The notes beneath the pieces were generated by a model that did no database searches, was not told where the DNA came from, and saw nothing but the letters and a program-made list of their open reading frames with translations. Positions 18,383 through 27,555 of a DNA stretch of 64,000 bases are shown piece by piece; within the stretch, counting starts at the first letter, position 1; every line of letters starts with the position of its first letter. The stretch lies in the NCBI GenBank assembly GCA_018435605.1, contig JAHDNF010000016.1, forward strand, positions 49,876 to 113,875, written 5' to 3'. A program made the position numbers and the translations under genes. This DNA comes from a bacterium (GTDB taxonomy: Bacteria; Auribacterota; Auribacteria; Auribacterales; Auribacteraceae).

Positions 18383-19601
18383 TAGGCGTTACGTCTACGT
18401 TAAAGAAATCGAAATTAGGCAATAACAACAGGTCGTTAATAAATTGTGTCAGCTGTACCATTGTTATCGGTGATGTAGCCGCAGTTGAGGCGCCTGCCGT
18501 ATCTTCGATAGGTATACCCTGTTCCGCAAGCGTTTCTATGGCGGCATTGAACGCCAGTTCCGAACCTTCCGACAGTTCGCGCCGTGCATTGAATGTTGAC
18601 ATCTGGCTGTCCTGTTCGGTTGGTTCCCCGTCTGTTTTCGCAGATTCTGAAGGTTCGGACGGTTCGCCTTTGAAAATTAGAGCTAACAGCTTTTGCAACT
18701 GTTCCAGAGCATCTTTAAATTGATCGGGGTCAAATTTGTCGAATTTAGGTTCGCCGGGTGTATTCGGATCGACAAAAAGACATTCGCGAGCGTTCATTTG
18801 TTTTTGGTCGCCGACAGGGTTGCCTGTAGGATCGATCATATATGTTAATATAGGGCCTTCGAAACAGTGAACCGATTCTAATTTTTTCGTTAAGGAATGC
18901 AGATATGAAGAACCCATAACCCCAGCGACCGTCGTGTTGGTGCGTGTTTCGAAAAGTACGGGGTTGCCTTCAGATTTGACGTTGACAAGAATTTCACCTT
19001 GCTTAAGATAGATGCGTACATTGTCTTTTTGTTGTGTGCCTTTTGTAACAAGTTCTTCTATGACAATTTCTGTCGATTGGCCGATATGCGCCGCTCCGTA
19101 ACGCCCTATCTGTAAAACAGCTGATGAGCCTTTGGCTGTCTTGATATAATTGTCGGTATAAAGTTCGTCGCCTACTTGAGCGGTGACGTAATCGCTACGC
19201 GCGTCTCTTTTGAATTGCACGTTCCCGCTCAATTCTTTGATGACCGCGGTTTGTTTTTTGACTAGGCTTTGTCCAGTCATTTTAGTGATGACTTTATTTT
19301 CAAGTCCGCTTACTCGTACCATGATAAACGCCATATCCTGTTTGTTAAGGACCTTTTGAGGGTCGTAACCGCCGGGAGGAACCATGTTAAGTTGTTCGAG
19401 AATATCAAAATACGCTCTTATGTTTGCGCCTACAGGTAAATTGTGTTCAAGTCCGAGTGCGCGGACAAGGTATTTTGCAAAATCGGCCTGAGTTATAGGT
19501 TGATCGGCAACCTGTGCCGTAACAGTTGCTACGGGAGCGAGAATCAACCCGTATATTAGGGTAGCCGCCACTAATTTTGATATAACTGTCTGCATTTTCA
19601 T
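18372..19601 (-). CDS. Secreted FecR-domain protein
   Basis: This 409-residue protein begins with a signal peptide (MKMQTVISKLVAATLIYGLI, cleavage near VTA-QVADQ). An N-terminal helical section (about 30-120) precedes a FecR domain (about 125-270) with GNVQFKRDARSDYVTAQVGD, LQIGRYGAAHIGQSTEIVIE and the threonine-rich strand RTNTTVAGVMGSSYL. The C-terminal third is acidic and low in complexity (PSEPSESAKTDGEPTEQD). ATG 19601 has AAGGAGG upstream; the longer in-frame reading does not. It overlaps the CHASE2-cyclase gene, so the pair probably form one signalling unit with FecR facing the periplasm. The partner ligand is not apparent. Confidence 0.85.
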   Translation of the reverse strand: MKMQTVISKLVAATLIYGLILAPVATVTAQVADQPITQADFAKYLVRALGLEHNLPVGANIRAYFDILEQLNMVPPGGYDPQKVLNKQDMAFIMVRVSGLENKVITKMTGQSLVKKQTAVIKELSGNVQFKRDARSDYVTAQVGDELYTDNYIKTAKGSSAVLQIGRYGAAHIGQSTEIVIEELVTKGTQQKDNVRIYLKQGEILVNVKSEGNPVLFETRTNTTVAGVMGSSYLHSLTKKLESVHCFEGPILTYMIDPTGNPVGDQKQMNARECLFVDPNTPGEPKFDKFDPDQFKDALEQLQKLLALIFKGEPSEPSESAKTDGEPTEQDSQMSTFNARRELSEGSELAFNAAIETLAEQGIPIEDTAGASTAATSPITMVQLTQFINDLLLLPNFDFFNVDVTPIGQ

Positions 19602-19798
19602 TGTGTTTCCTCCTTGTTCGTTATACGAAAGTATATATTCACAAACCAACTTTGATTAATTATACTTTTTTTGAGTCAATGATGCAAATAAAATTTATCT
19701 TTAAAACGGACAATCGTTTGTATTATAATGTTATTTTGACTATATAAAGCGAAAGTCGCAATGATTCTCCTGAATAACAATAATTTACGAGGTAACAT

Positions 19799-21616
19799 GT
19801 GAAACAAGATGTTTCATGCCAATACAGTGTTTTTAACTTTTATGTTTCTACATTGTGCGCGTATTATGTTGATCGGAAAAAATGCATAACCGGTTTAGCA
19901 TGCATTTTGATTATTGCTGTTTTATTTGTGATGATGTCGGCTAATGCTTGCCGGACATTTGCGAGGATGTCATATTTTAATAATGACACACATGATGTAA
20001 AATCAGATCTAAATAAGGACTCAGTTTACCGGCACGGAACAGGCCGGCAACTGCCTGCGGTTGCGTTCGCCGACGATTCAGACAAAGTTGTCGAAGACTA
20101 TGCGGAAGACGATTCACCGCGTTTTGCAAACTATAAGCGCGGGTTGCAGTATATGGATGAGGGTAACTTTGAAGACGCTATAACAGCTTTTGAGAATGCC
20201 TTGAAATATGGAGAAAATCCTTTGGACAGCCATTTTAAGCTGGGTACGTTGTATAATTTCGTAAGAAAAGATCCTATCAAGGCGAAGTATCATATGGAAA
20301 AATACACGCAACTGCTAGCCGTATTAAGCGATCGGGGTGAGTTGTCCGCTACGATTGATACGCAACAGAATGACGAAAATTTCAAAAAAGCCGAACTATT
20401 TTTTCACCAGGCTCTTGTCGATGCCGCTAACGGCGATCTTACTTCTGCGGTACTGCAACTTGAGCAGGCTGTACAGGCATATCCATACGACCCGATCATG
20501 TATTACAATTTGGGGGTTCTGAATCACAAACTCAACAACCTAGACGGAGCGATAGACAGTTATCGGAAAGCGATAAAGATAGATGCCGGTTATGAAGATG
20601 CTTTTTACGGGTTGGGTATAGCGTATCAGCAAAAGGGCGATAACCTTGGCGCGATAGATATGTATAGAAAAATTCTTCAGATGAACCCTAAAAATGTGGC
20701 GGTGTTAAATAATGCCGCTATTTTGCTTGAACAGGTGGGAATGTACGATGATGCTGTAGACCGGTATCGTCAGATAATAGCCGTTGAGCCATCTTATGTA
20801 CGCGCCTATAATAACTTAGGGACAATATTGGCAAGACGAGGAGATTTTGAGACCGCAACCGGGTATTTTGCCGACGCTATTGAACGTGACCCGACATATA
20901 TTGAGCCTCATTACAATCTTGGTATGATTTATGAGGAGCGGGGAAATATACAAAAAGCTCTTGAGGAATACCGCCTCGTGTTTCTGAGCGATTCGGAATT
21001 TCCGGGTATTGTGGATAAAATACAAAACCTTGAACGATTGGATTCGAGGAAGGCGACGGTGCCGCCATCTGCGGTATCCGATCCGGAACCGGCGGTTGCG
21101 CCGGTTAAAGATACGGTCGTTGACGCGGATAGATTTTCACGGAAGGAAAAAAGCATTGTTCAGGAATCGGTTGAAAAATCGGCAACATCCGTTTCTCCGT
21201 ATCAGGAAAAAGAAATCGATTTAAAACAACGGAAAACTAGGGAGTTGATTGATTCGGTGGCGAAAAAACCCGATTCCGTTGATGTATATATAACATTGAT
21301 AGAGTATTTGCATTCCAATGGAAAACTGGAAGAAGCGTTTCAGTATGCCGAGCAGGCGATAGAACGGTTTCCCGATAATATGCAAGCTAATATGCTTCTT
21401 GCCGATATCGCGGCGGATCGGAATTTTTTTTATCGTGCTACCAAAGAGTACGAATCAATTCTTGAAAAACATCCCGGCTATATCGACGCGCATTACAAGT
21501 TGAGTTTGATATATGTGGATAAGCGAAATCCTCTGCGTGATTCGCAACTTGCATTGCGTCACTATAAAAAGTTTATAGATGCCGGCGGCACTGTTCCAGA
21601 TGTCAAACAGGAATAA
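19799..21616 (+). CDS. TPR-repeat protein with N-terminal membrane anchor
   Basis: This 605-residue protein has one hydrophobic segment near the N-terminus (about residues 33-50) and at least nine tetratricopeptide repeats in two blocks. The first block covers about 105-400, with clear repeats such as MYYNLGVLNHKLNNLDGAID and AFYGLGIAYQQKGDNLGAID. The second covers about 490-600. They are split by a charged, low-complexity linker rich in Pro, Ser, Val and Lys. The start is GTG. The promoter at 19701-19729 lies about 70 bases upstream. It heads a run with a second TPR protein and a TPR-LysM-transpeptidase, so it likely scaffolds an envelope complex. No enzyme domain seen. Confidence 0.82.
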   Translation: MKQDVSCQYSVFNFYVSTLCAYYVDRKKCITGLACILIIAVLFVMMSANACRTFARMSYFNNDTHDVKSDLNKDSVYRHGTGRQLPAVAFADDSDKVVEDYAEDDSPRFANYKRGLQYMDEGNFEDAITAFENALKYGENPLDSHFKLGTLYNFVRKDPIKAKYHMEKYTQLLAVLSDRGELSATIDTQQNDENFKKAELFFHQALVDAANGDLTSAVLQLEQAVQAYPYDPIMYYNLGVLNHKLNNLDGAIDSYRKAIKIDAGYEDAFYGLGIAYQQKGDNLGAIDMYRKILQMNPKNVAVLNNAAILLEQVGMYDDAVDRYRQIIAVEPSYVRAYNNLGTILARRGDFETATGYFADAIERDPTYIEPHYNLGMIYEERGNIQKALEEYRLVFLSDSEFPGIVDKIQNLERLDSRKATVPPSAVSDPEPAVAPVKDTVVDADRFSRKEKSIVQESVEKSATSVSPYQEKEIDLKQRKTRELIDSVAKKPDSVDVYITLIEYLHSNGKLEEAFQYAEQAIERFPDNMQANMLLADIAADRNFFYRATKEYESILEKHPGYIDAHYKLSLIYVDKRNPLRDSQLALRHYKKFIDAGGTVPDVKQE

Positions 21617-21633
21617 AAACTCAGGGTTATGCG

Positions 21634-22701
21634 GTGAGTAACATGTTGCGTATATTGTTTATGATGTTGATTTTTGCGGTAATTACAGCCGGTTTTACAG
21701 CTAGCGGGTTGCGTGCTCAGTCTCCTACGGGAGATCCTGAAAAAAAAGGATACAACCTGCTTTTGCTCGGAAAGGAAGCCGCCGAAAAAGGTTCGCTTGA
21801 TGACGCGATATCTTTTCTTCAGAAGGCCTGCGACCTGCTTCCGGAAAACGCGGAGGCGATATATTATCTCGGTATCTGTTATTGTCGTCAAGGCAACTAT
21901 ATACGCGGTATAGAATTGCTGGAGGAGTCCCACGCTCGCACTTTGGATCCGGATATACTTATTCCGATAAAAAACGCTTATTTTATGAACGGCCTTCAGT
22001 TAGCGAGAAACAAACAGTATGATAACGCTATAAAATCGTTTACCCGTGTAGTGGAAATCGACCCTGACGACGGTAAGGCGTATTTTAACAGGGGAGTATC
22101 TTATATGACCCGTGATGATTTTGAGAATGCCGTTATAGATTTTGACTCTGCGATGAAAAGAGGTTTTACTAATGTCCAGATGAGTTTCAATAGAGCTGTA
22201 GCTCTTGAAAAGCTAGGCCGTTCTCAAGATGCTATGGAAATTTATACGAAAATTGTGCAGGATGATCCGCTGTTCGCGCCGGCACATTATAATTTGGCCA
22301 AACTTAAAGAGCATGGTATATTTGAAAGCGGAGAGTACGACCGGTCTGCGCGTGATGCGGTATATCATTATCAGCGTGCTCTTGAGATAGATCCGAGTTT
22401 TTATGAAGCGGCTTTCAATATAAGTGATATCTATTATGCGCGAGGCGATTTGACAGTGGCGATCAAATGGCTTAGAAAATCTGTGGAGCTCAATGAGGAT
22501 TTTCTTCAGGGGTATTTATATCTTGCAAAACTGTATATTGAAAAAGGAGCCTATAATAACGCGCTTTCTCAGGTTGAAATATTGGAAAAAAAAGGATATA
22601 CTCTTGCGGAAATAAAACAACTGCGTGAAAAAATTTATCAAATGAGCGGTCTGACAAGTTCTTCACCCGTGGAAAACGAACGAGACGATGGCCGAAATTA
22701 A
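21634..22701 (+). CDS. Secreted TPR-repeat protein
   Basis: This is a 355-residue protein with a signal peptide (LRILFMMLIFAVITAGFTAS) followed by about seven TPR units that fill the rest. Examples are AIYYLGICYCRQGNYIRGIE, AYFNRGVSYMTRDDFENAVI and AAFNISDIYYARGDLTVAIK. The start may be GTG 21634 or ATG 21643; GGTGAG favours the latter slightly. It follows the first TPR gene by 17 bases. Repeats of this type bind proteins; a periplasmic location and the next gene suggest a link to cell-wall remodelling, which is inference. Confidence 0.82.
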   Translation: MSNMLRILFMMLIFAVITAGFTASGLRAQSPTGDPEKKGYNLLLLGKEAAEKGSLDDAISFLQKACDLLPENAEAIYYLGICYCRQGNYIRGIELLEESHARTLDPDILIPIKNAYFMNGLQLARNKQYDNAIKSFTRVVEIDPDDGKAYFNRGVSYMTRDDFENAVIDFDSAMKRGFTNVQMSFNRAVALEKLGRSQDAMEIYTKIVQDDPLFAPAHYNLAKLKEHGIFESGEYDRSARDAVYHYQRALEIDPSFYEAAFNISDIYYARGDLTVAIKWLRKSVELNEDFLQGYLYLAKLYIEKGAYNNALSQVEILEKKGYTLAEIKQLREKIYQMSGLTSSSPVENERDDGRN

Positions 22702-22732
22702 TAACCCGGCATAGAATTTAAAGGGGGAAACA

Positions 22733-23857
22733 GTGAAAAAATTTATCGGTATCGTATTGATTATAGCCCTGGTATCAGGGGTAGCAACCTTGAATGTGTG
22801 GCTAAAGAAACGGCGTATTGAAAAGGAATACAATCAGGCTGTTGTCTTGCATGAAGAAGGCAAAACCAACGATGCAAAAATGTTGTTTGAAAAGATAAAA
22901 GATATTCGACGGTTCAACCCTTATAAGGAAGACGCTTTATATCATTACGCTTTGCTTGCGGATAATGAAGGTGTTGACGATCAAAAGGTTATATGGGAAC
23001 AGATATTAAACGAAACTACCTTCGAACAGCGGCGGGCTGTCGCGATGATGAATATAGCGAGAATCAGTTTTGAATCGCAACGATATGACGCCGCCAAAGA
23101 ACAGTTGCAACAGCTTATAGACCAGTATTCTGCGGTTCCTCATCCATATGCCATGGGATTGTATTATCTTGGTGAACTGGAACGTATGCAGGGGTTGCGT
23201 CATTACCTGCCGGCCCGTGAGTACTATAAAAAGGTTATAGAAGTGAATGCGTCTCAGGCAAGCGTCAGTCTTGCCCGCGCAAGATTGGGCGAAGTGAACA
23301 TTGCTCTTTTGTTTTCTCCGGTCATTACCCCTGAAAGCCGAAGCTATACCGTTAACCCCGGCGACAGCTTGGCGGCCATAGCCAACAGATTTAATACAAC
23401 CATCGAACTGCTCAAGAGAAGTAATCAGCTTACCAGCAATTTTATCCGTCCCGGCGACCAGTTGAAAGTGCCTGATGTGAAATGGAAAATGGAAATCAGC
23501 AAAAAGCACAATACGTTGCGTCTTTTCGCTAATGACGAGTTTTTTAAAGAGTATCTTGTTGGAACAGGAAAGTATAATAAAACGCCGGTAGGTACGTTTG
23601 AGATCATAAACAAACTGACGGAACCGGTATGGTATCGGCCTGAAGGCGGTGTTATCCCGTATGGGCATCCTGATAATTTGTTGGGAACCAGATGGATGGG
23701 CATAAATTTTCCCGGTTACGGCATTCACGGGACATGGGACGAAACCTCTGTAGGAAAACAAAGTAGCGCAGGATGTGTGAGGTTGATCAATTCGGAAGTG
23801 GAGGAGCTTTTTTTAATCGTTACTCCCGGAACACAAGTGTTGATAACGGATGAATAA
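22733..23857 (+). CDS. TPR-LysM-L,D-transpeptidase (YkuD)
   Basis: This 374-residue envelope enzyme forms 3-3 crosslinks in peptidoglycan or attaches proteins to it. Order of parts: N-terminal membrane anchor (4-22), helical TPR-like region (30-195), LysM peptidoglycan-binding domain (about 203-246, SYTVNPGDSLAAIANRF and IRPGDQLKVP), then a YkuD catalytic domain (about 250-374). The catalytic site is SSAGCVRL with Cys348, and its His is in GYGIHGT. The start is GTG with GGGGGAAA upstream. It comes 31 bases after the TPR protein, so the three genes seem to be one operon. Identification is firm. Confidence 0.92.
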   Translation: MKKFIGIVLIIALVSGVATLNVWLKKRRIEKEYNQAVVLHEEGKTNDAKMLFEKIKDIRRFNPYKEDALYHYALLADNEGVDDQKVIWEQILNETTFEQRRAVAMMNIARISFESQRYDAAKEQLQQLIDQYSAVPHPYAMGLYYLGELERMQGLRHYLPAREYYKKVIEVNASQASVSLARARLGEVNIALLFSPVITPESRSYTVNPGDSLAAIANRFNTTIELLKRSNQLTSNFIRPGDQLKVPDVKWKMEISKKHNTLRLFANDEFFKEYLVGTGKYNKTPVGTFEIINKLTEPVWYRPEGGVIPYGHPDNLLGTRWMGINFPGYGIHGTWDETSVGKQSSAGCVRLINSEVEELFLIVTPGTQVLITDE

Positions 23858-23878
23858 TATAATATGAGGAGCATCGGT

Positions 23879-24880
23879 ATGCTGAAAAAAAACAAACGTA
23901 ACGCCAATCAGACTACATCAAAGGCATTGATTGGATTTGAATTTGAAAAACCTGTTTCCGAGTTGGAAGGAAAGATTCGGGAACTCAAGGAATTCTCTGT
24001 AAAAGAGGGGATTGACATGAGTTCCGAAATTAAGAGCCTTGAAGAAAAACTCGTGAGCAAGAAATGTGATGTCTATAATAATCTGACTCCATGGCAACGC
24101 ATCCAGATCGCCCGGCATCCCAACAGGCCGTACACTCTTGATTATATTAATATGATTATGGATGATTTTCGTGAATTGCACGGAGACAGGCGTTTTGCGG
24201 AAGATCCTGCCATTGTCGCTGGTATGGCTGTCATAGACGGACGCAGGATTATGGTGATCGGTCATCAGAAAGGCAGAGATGTCAAAGAACGCACGTTCCG
24301 ACGGTTCGGCATGCCCAATCCCGAAGGATACCGAAAGGCGATTCGCATAATGAAACTTGCGGAAAGGTTCAATATACCTATAATTACATTTATAGATACG
24401 CCCGGAGCGTTTCCCGGCGTTGGCGCTGAAGAGCGCGGTCAAGCCGAGTCTATTGCCAGCAATCTTGAAGAAATGAGTCTTTTAACTGTGCCGGTAATAG
24501 CCATTGTTATCGGTGAAGGCGGTAGCGGCGGCGCGCTCGGCATAGGTGTCGGTAATCGTGTTCTTATTCTGGAATATGCGTACTATTCGGTGATTTCTCC
24601 GGAAGGATGCGCCGCGATTTTGTGGAAAGACGGAGGCAAAGCGTCTCTTGCCGCTGATGCGCTGAAGTTGACCGGCAATGACTTGCTAAAACTTGGCGTG
24701 GTAGACGATATCGTACCCGAACCTATGGGCGGAGCCCATAACGATGTTGAGCAGATGGCGTTAAATCTGCACAAGGCAATCATTAAAGAACTAGATTCCT
24801 TTGAAGGAATGTCTAAAGAAGAGATTGTCAATTCTCGGTACGATAGATTTAGAAAATTAGGGGTGGTGAATGAAGTTTAA
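23879..24880 (+). CDS. accA: Acetyl-CoA carboxylase carboxyltransferase subunit alpha
   Basis: AccA transfers carboxyl from biotin to acetyl-CoA, giving the malonyl-CoA used in fatty-acid and polyketide synthesis. It works with AccD, which is not in the window. The 333-residue length fits. Visible marks are RHPNRPYTLDYI, DFRELHGDRRFAEDPAIVAG, the oxyanion stretch IGEGGSGGALGIGVGNRVL and YSVISPEGCAAILWKD. ATG 23879 has GAGGA 8 bases upstream, better than the in-frame ATG at 23864. The last 11 bases overlap the next gene. Separation of accA from accD is common in bacteria. Confidence 0.97.
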   Translation: MLKKNKRNANQTTSKALIGFEFEKPVSELEGKIRELKEFSVKEGIDMSSEIKSLEEKLVSKKCDVYNNLTPWQRIQIARHPNRPYTLDYINMIMDDFRELHGDRRFAEDPAIVAGMAVIDGRRIMVIGHQKGRDVKERTFRRFGMPNPEGYRKAIRIMKLAERFNIPIITFIDTPGAFPGVGAEERGQAESIASNLEEMSLLTVPVIAIVIGEGGSGGALGIGVGNRVLILEYAYYSVISPEGCAAILWKDGGKASLAADALKLTGNDLLKLGVVDDIVPEPMGGAHNDVEQMALNLHKAIIKELDSFEGMSKEEIVNSRYDRFRKLGVVNEV

Positions 24881-26030
24881 TATCGACTGCCGGTATTATG
24901 TGGGCGAAAAACCATGTAAATACAACCGGTTATGCGATGAGTGTCCGCATTACGATAAATTCGGAACAAAAATTCTTATTATTAAGCTCGGGGCAATGGG
25001 CGATGTCATACGGACTACGCCTGTGTTGCCGTTGATAGCCATGCAGTATCAAAAGCGACATATCACATGGTGTGTCGATCCTGAAAGCGCGTTGTTTTTG
25101 CAGGGTAATCCGTATATCGACAGGGTTATTCCGTTCGGTGTTGAATCGTCGTTGCGTCTTATGGTCGAGCAATTTGACATAGTTTATTGTTTCGATAAGG
25201 AAATACGCGCAACAGCGCTTGCGGCCATAGTCGGAGCCGACCGAAAAATCGGGTTCGGGCTTGATCGCTCAGGAAACATTTATCCGTTCAATGCTTCGGC
25301 GGAATATTCACTTGCACTCGGTATGAGCGATCAACTCAAATTCTATGAAAACAACAAAACATATCAGCGTGAATTGCTCGATACCGCAGGATTTGCCGAT
25401 TCTCCGTACGGTGAGTACATAATTCCGTCGGACAATTTTGAGCTTGATTACGGTGTTAGATTTATTGAACGGTATAACATTCTAAAGCGAAGCCTGATAG
25501 TTGGAATCAACACCGGAGCCGGAGAGCGGTTTGCGACTAAACGGTATGACGAAGCACATTTTGTTTCACTGATAAAACGAATTGTGGAAACCATGGACGC
25601 TACGGTTTTTCTTCTCGGAGGACCGAGCGAAACCGAGCGAAACCGTCGTATAATGCGTCTCACCGCTGGGTTGACCCATGTCGTGGATACGGGGTGTAAT
25701 AATACGTTGAGGCAATTTGTGGGGCTATTGAATGTCTGTGATGTGGTGGTTACCGGCGATACGCTTGCCCTGCATCTGGCTATTGCGGTCAAGACACGGG
25801 TTGTGGCGTTGTTTGGCTCTACTTGCCATCAGGAGATCGACCTGTACGGGCTGGGTGAAAAATTGGCGGCTAATGCAGAATGCGCGCCTTGTTACAAACG
25901 GGAATGCCCTTTGTCCGGCGGGAAATATATGCAGTGCATGAAACAGATCAGTCCTCAGGCCATATTGGAAGCTGTACAACGTCAGGTTAAATTTTGTATA
26001 AAGGATACGTCTGCCGATGTTACTGATTAA
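24870..26030 (+). CDS. Glycosyltransferase family 9 (heptosyltransferase-like) with a Cys-rich N-terminus
   Basis: This is a 386-residue GT-B transferase of the ADP-heptose:LPS heptosyltransferase type. KILIIKLGAMGDVIRTTPVL is the N-terminal loop, and the C-terminal domain has FLLGGPSETERNRR, VTGDTLALHLAIAVKTRVVALFG and the closing CAPCYKRECP. Before the fold there is a 30-residue extension with four Cys (C6, C13, C19, C22; ending LCDECPH), which could bind a metal together with the C-terminal Cys cluster. It overlaps accA by 11 bases. A role in building lipopolysaccharide core is likely; the sugar is not certain. Confidence 0.88.
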   Translation: MKFNIDCRYYVGEKPCKYNRLCDECPHYDKFGTKILIIKLGAMGDVIRTTPVLPLIAMQYQKRHITWCVDPESALFLQGNPYIDRVIPFGVESSLRLMVEQFDIVYCFDKEIRATALAAIVGADRKIGFGLDRSGNIYPFNASAEYSLALGMSDQLKFYENNKTYQRELLDTAGFADSPYGEYIIPSDNFELDYGVRFIERYNILKRSLIVGINTGAGERFATKRYDEAHFVSLIKRIVETMDATVFLLGGPSETERNRRIMRLTAGLTHVVDTGCNNTLRQFVGLLNVCDVVVTGDTLALHLAIAVKTRVVALFGSTCHQEIDLYGLGEKLAANAECAPCYKRECPLSGGKYMQCMKQISPQAILEAVQRQVKFCIKDTSADVTD

Positions 26031-26250
26031 ACTTCTGAACTTATATCAGTTGATCTTGCTTGCACGGGTACTTATCAGCTGGGTAAGTCCTGATCCGTAT
26101 AATCCTATTGTCAGGTTTTTATATTCGGTAACCGATCCGATACTCGTGCCGCTACGGCGTATTATACCTCCTTTGGGCGGCATGATAGACCTGTCGCCCA
26201 TGATAGCGATGTTGCTGATTCAACTGATAATTCAGTTGTTAGTATACTGA
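26017..26250 (+). CDS. yggT: YggT family membrane protein
   Basis: This 77-residue protein has two transmembrane segments (about 3-22 and 57-76) around the family signature LLARVLISWVSPDPYNPIVRFLYSVTDPILVPLRR (key residues SW, P-D-P-x-N, T-x-P-x-L-x-P-x-R). YggT proteins sit in the inner membrane; they have been tied to ion or osmotic stress and to cell division, but no mechanism is settled. The single-repeat form seen here is usual for non-proteobacterial members. It overlaps GT9 by 14 bases and the following gene by 1 base. Confidence 0.9.
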   Translation: MLLIKLLNLYQLILLARVLISWVSPDPYNPIVRFLYSVTDPILVPLRRIIPPLGGMIDLSPMIAMLLIQLIIQLLVY

Positions 26251-26834
26251 TGGCGCGGCGTAAAAGAAAGAAACCCTTTGCGATTTTTGTCCTATGGATT
26301 GCGATATTGTCTGCTGTGTCTGCTGTTATATCGTTTTTTTTGCCGTGGGTTGCTTTCCCGTCCGCTGTTGCTTTACCTAATGTGAAAGCGGAATCAATAC
26401 TGCCAAAAAGTACCTTGATCGAAGGCTCATGGCATGGGATACGAAGGTATTCGTTAAATGGCAGGAAAATGGGGCATTATGCCGGTTACCAGCTACCGCC
26501 GTTGTTATGGAGAACGGAATCCGGTCAGCCGGGAAAATTAATTTTTATGCTTGCAGGCCATAAGAATCTGCGATATCGTGGGTTGATGCTTTATTTGTAT
26601 CCTGTCTTGCCTGTTTTTGTGATTCTGGTTATGCGCAGACGCAAGTATCGTTTCGCCGGCAGAATAATAGGTATCGCCGGTAGCTGTGCTGTTTGTTGGA
26701 TACAATTTATCGAGGTTGGATTCACCAGAACCGGATTGACGCCAATGAGTGTTTATCTTGATTACGGGTTCTGGCTGGGGGCTATGTCGTTTTTATTGTT
26801 TGGTTTTACCGTGTTTTTTGTAAAAACAATATAG
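26250..26834 (+). CDS. Unknown membrane protein, four predicted transmembrane segments
   Basis: I do not recognise this 194-residue protein. A basic start (MARRKRKKPF) precedes a first hydrophobic segment (about 10-34). A loop of about 80 residues then contains IEGSWHGIRRYSLNGRKMGHYAGYQLPP, in which GSW-G and H-Y-x-G-Y stand out. Three more hydrophobic segments follow (about 112-126, 135-152, 165-192) with RRRKYRF between. By the positive-inside rule the N-terminus is cytoplasmic and the loop faces out. Its start shares one base with the YggT stop (TGATG). Envelope function is likely but unassigned. Confidence 0.6.
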   Translation: MARRKRKKPFAIFVLWIAILSAVSAVISFFLPWVAFPSAVALPNVKAESILPKSTLIEGSWHGIRRYSLNGRKMGHYAGYQLPPLLWRTESGQPGKLIFMLAGHKNLRYRGLMLYLYPVLPVFVILVMRRRKYRFAGRIIGIAGSCAVCWIQFIEVGFTRTGLTPMSVYLDYGFWLGAMSFLLFGFTVFFVKTI

Positions 26835-26853
26835 AGTGTGGAGGATAATTTGT

Positions 26854-27555
26854 ATGAGAAACACAATAGCGTATTTTATCGCGATATTGTGCGCAGTGTC
26901 ATGTATGATAACCGGTTGCGCGACCCAGGAAACACCTAGGCCGAATCGCTTGCCCGGAAAAATTTTTGAGTTGCAATATCATGCTGTTACCGGTCAGGAA
27001 TATTCGTTTCAGGGTACAAGGTTTACAGTTGACACTCCCTTGCGCGCGAAAGGGGCGACCGATTACTTTTATGCTATAAAAAAGGGATCTTCGCCGTTGA
27101 AATCGCCGAAAAAATATCTTTTGTTCGATATGAGTGTTCATAATCCTCATCGCAGGATGGTATATATGGATTTCAACACGATTGAGTTGATAGGGTCGAG
27201 TAATGCCCGTTACCGGCCTTTGACAAAGATTGATCCGGACACCAATCAGACTCGAAATTGGCTTAGAATCCTTGATGCCGGCAATAATACGCCGTTTATT
27301 TATGGTTTGATAGCTTTCGAGCCTGTTCCTGAGCACGAGATAAAACTCACGCTCAGATTTCGCATTCAGATAGATGATCTTATTGACGAACATTTCGTTA
27401 TTTTTGAGAAAGATACCCCTGACCCAGAAGCTCTGCGAGATTATCAGGAAGATTCCGAAGCTCTAAGAGAACGCGAGCGCCTTATAGATCAGTATACTGA
27501 TGAAAAGGGGTATATAAAACCGGCTGATTTACCGAAAATCCAGTCACCGGATTGA
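26854..27555 (+). CDS. Putative lipoprotein of unknown function
   Basis: This is a 233-residue protein with a lipoprotein signal: the hydrophobic leader ends MITGCAT, placing the lipidated Cys at about residue 22. ATG 26854 is chosen because GGAGG lies 10 bases upstream. The mature part is mostly predicted strand (PKKYLLFDMSVHNPHRRMVY, LIGSSNARYRPL, ELKLTLRF-like region) and resembles small immunoglobulin-like or DUF4352-type domains that carry a telokin-like fold; I would not name it more closely. The C-terminus is charged and helical (EDSEALRERERLIDQY). It follows the membrane protein by 19 bases and overlaps the next gene by 1. Confidence 0.68.
   Translation: MRNTIAYFIAILCAVSCMITGCATQETPRPNRLPGKIFELQYHAVTGQEYSFQGTRFTVDTPLRAKGATDYFYAIKKGSSPLKSPKKYLLFDMSVHNPHRRMVYMDFNTIELIGSSNARYRPLTKIDPDTNQTRNWLRILDAGNNTPFIYGLIAFEPVPEHEIKLTLRFRIQIDDLIDEHFVIFEKDTPDPEALRDYQEDSEALRERERLIDQYTDEKGYIKPADLPKIQSPD

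Noticed and set aside
19664..19676. TTGACT close to TATAAT on the minus strand as promoter of the FecR gene
   Set aside because: The spacer is only 9 bases; the pair TTGCAT-17-TATAAT fits better.
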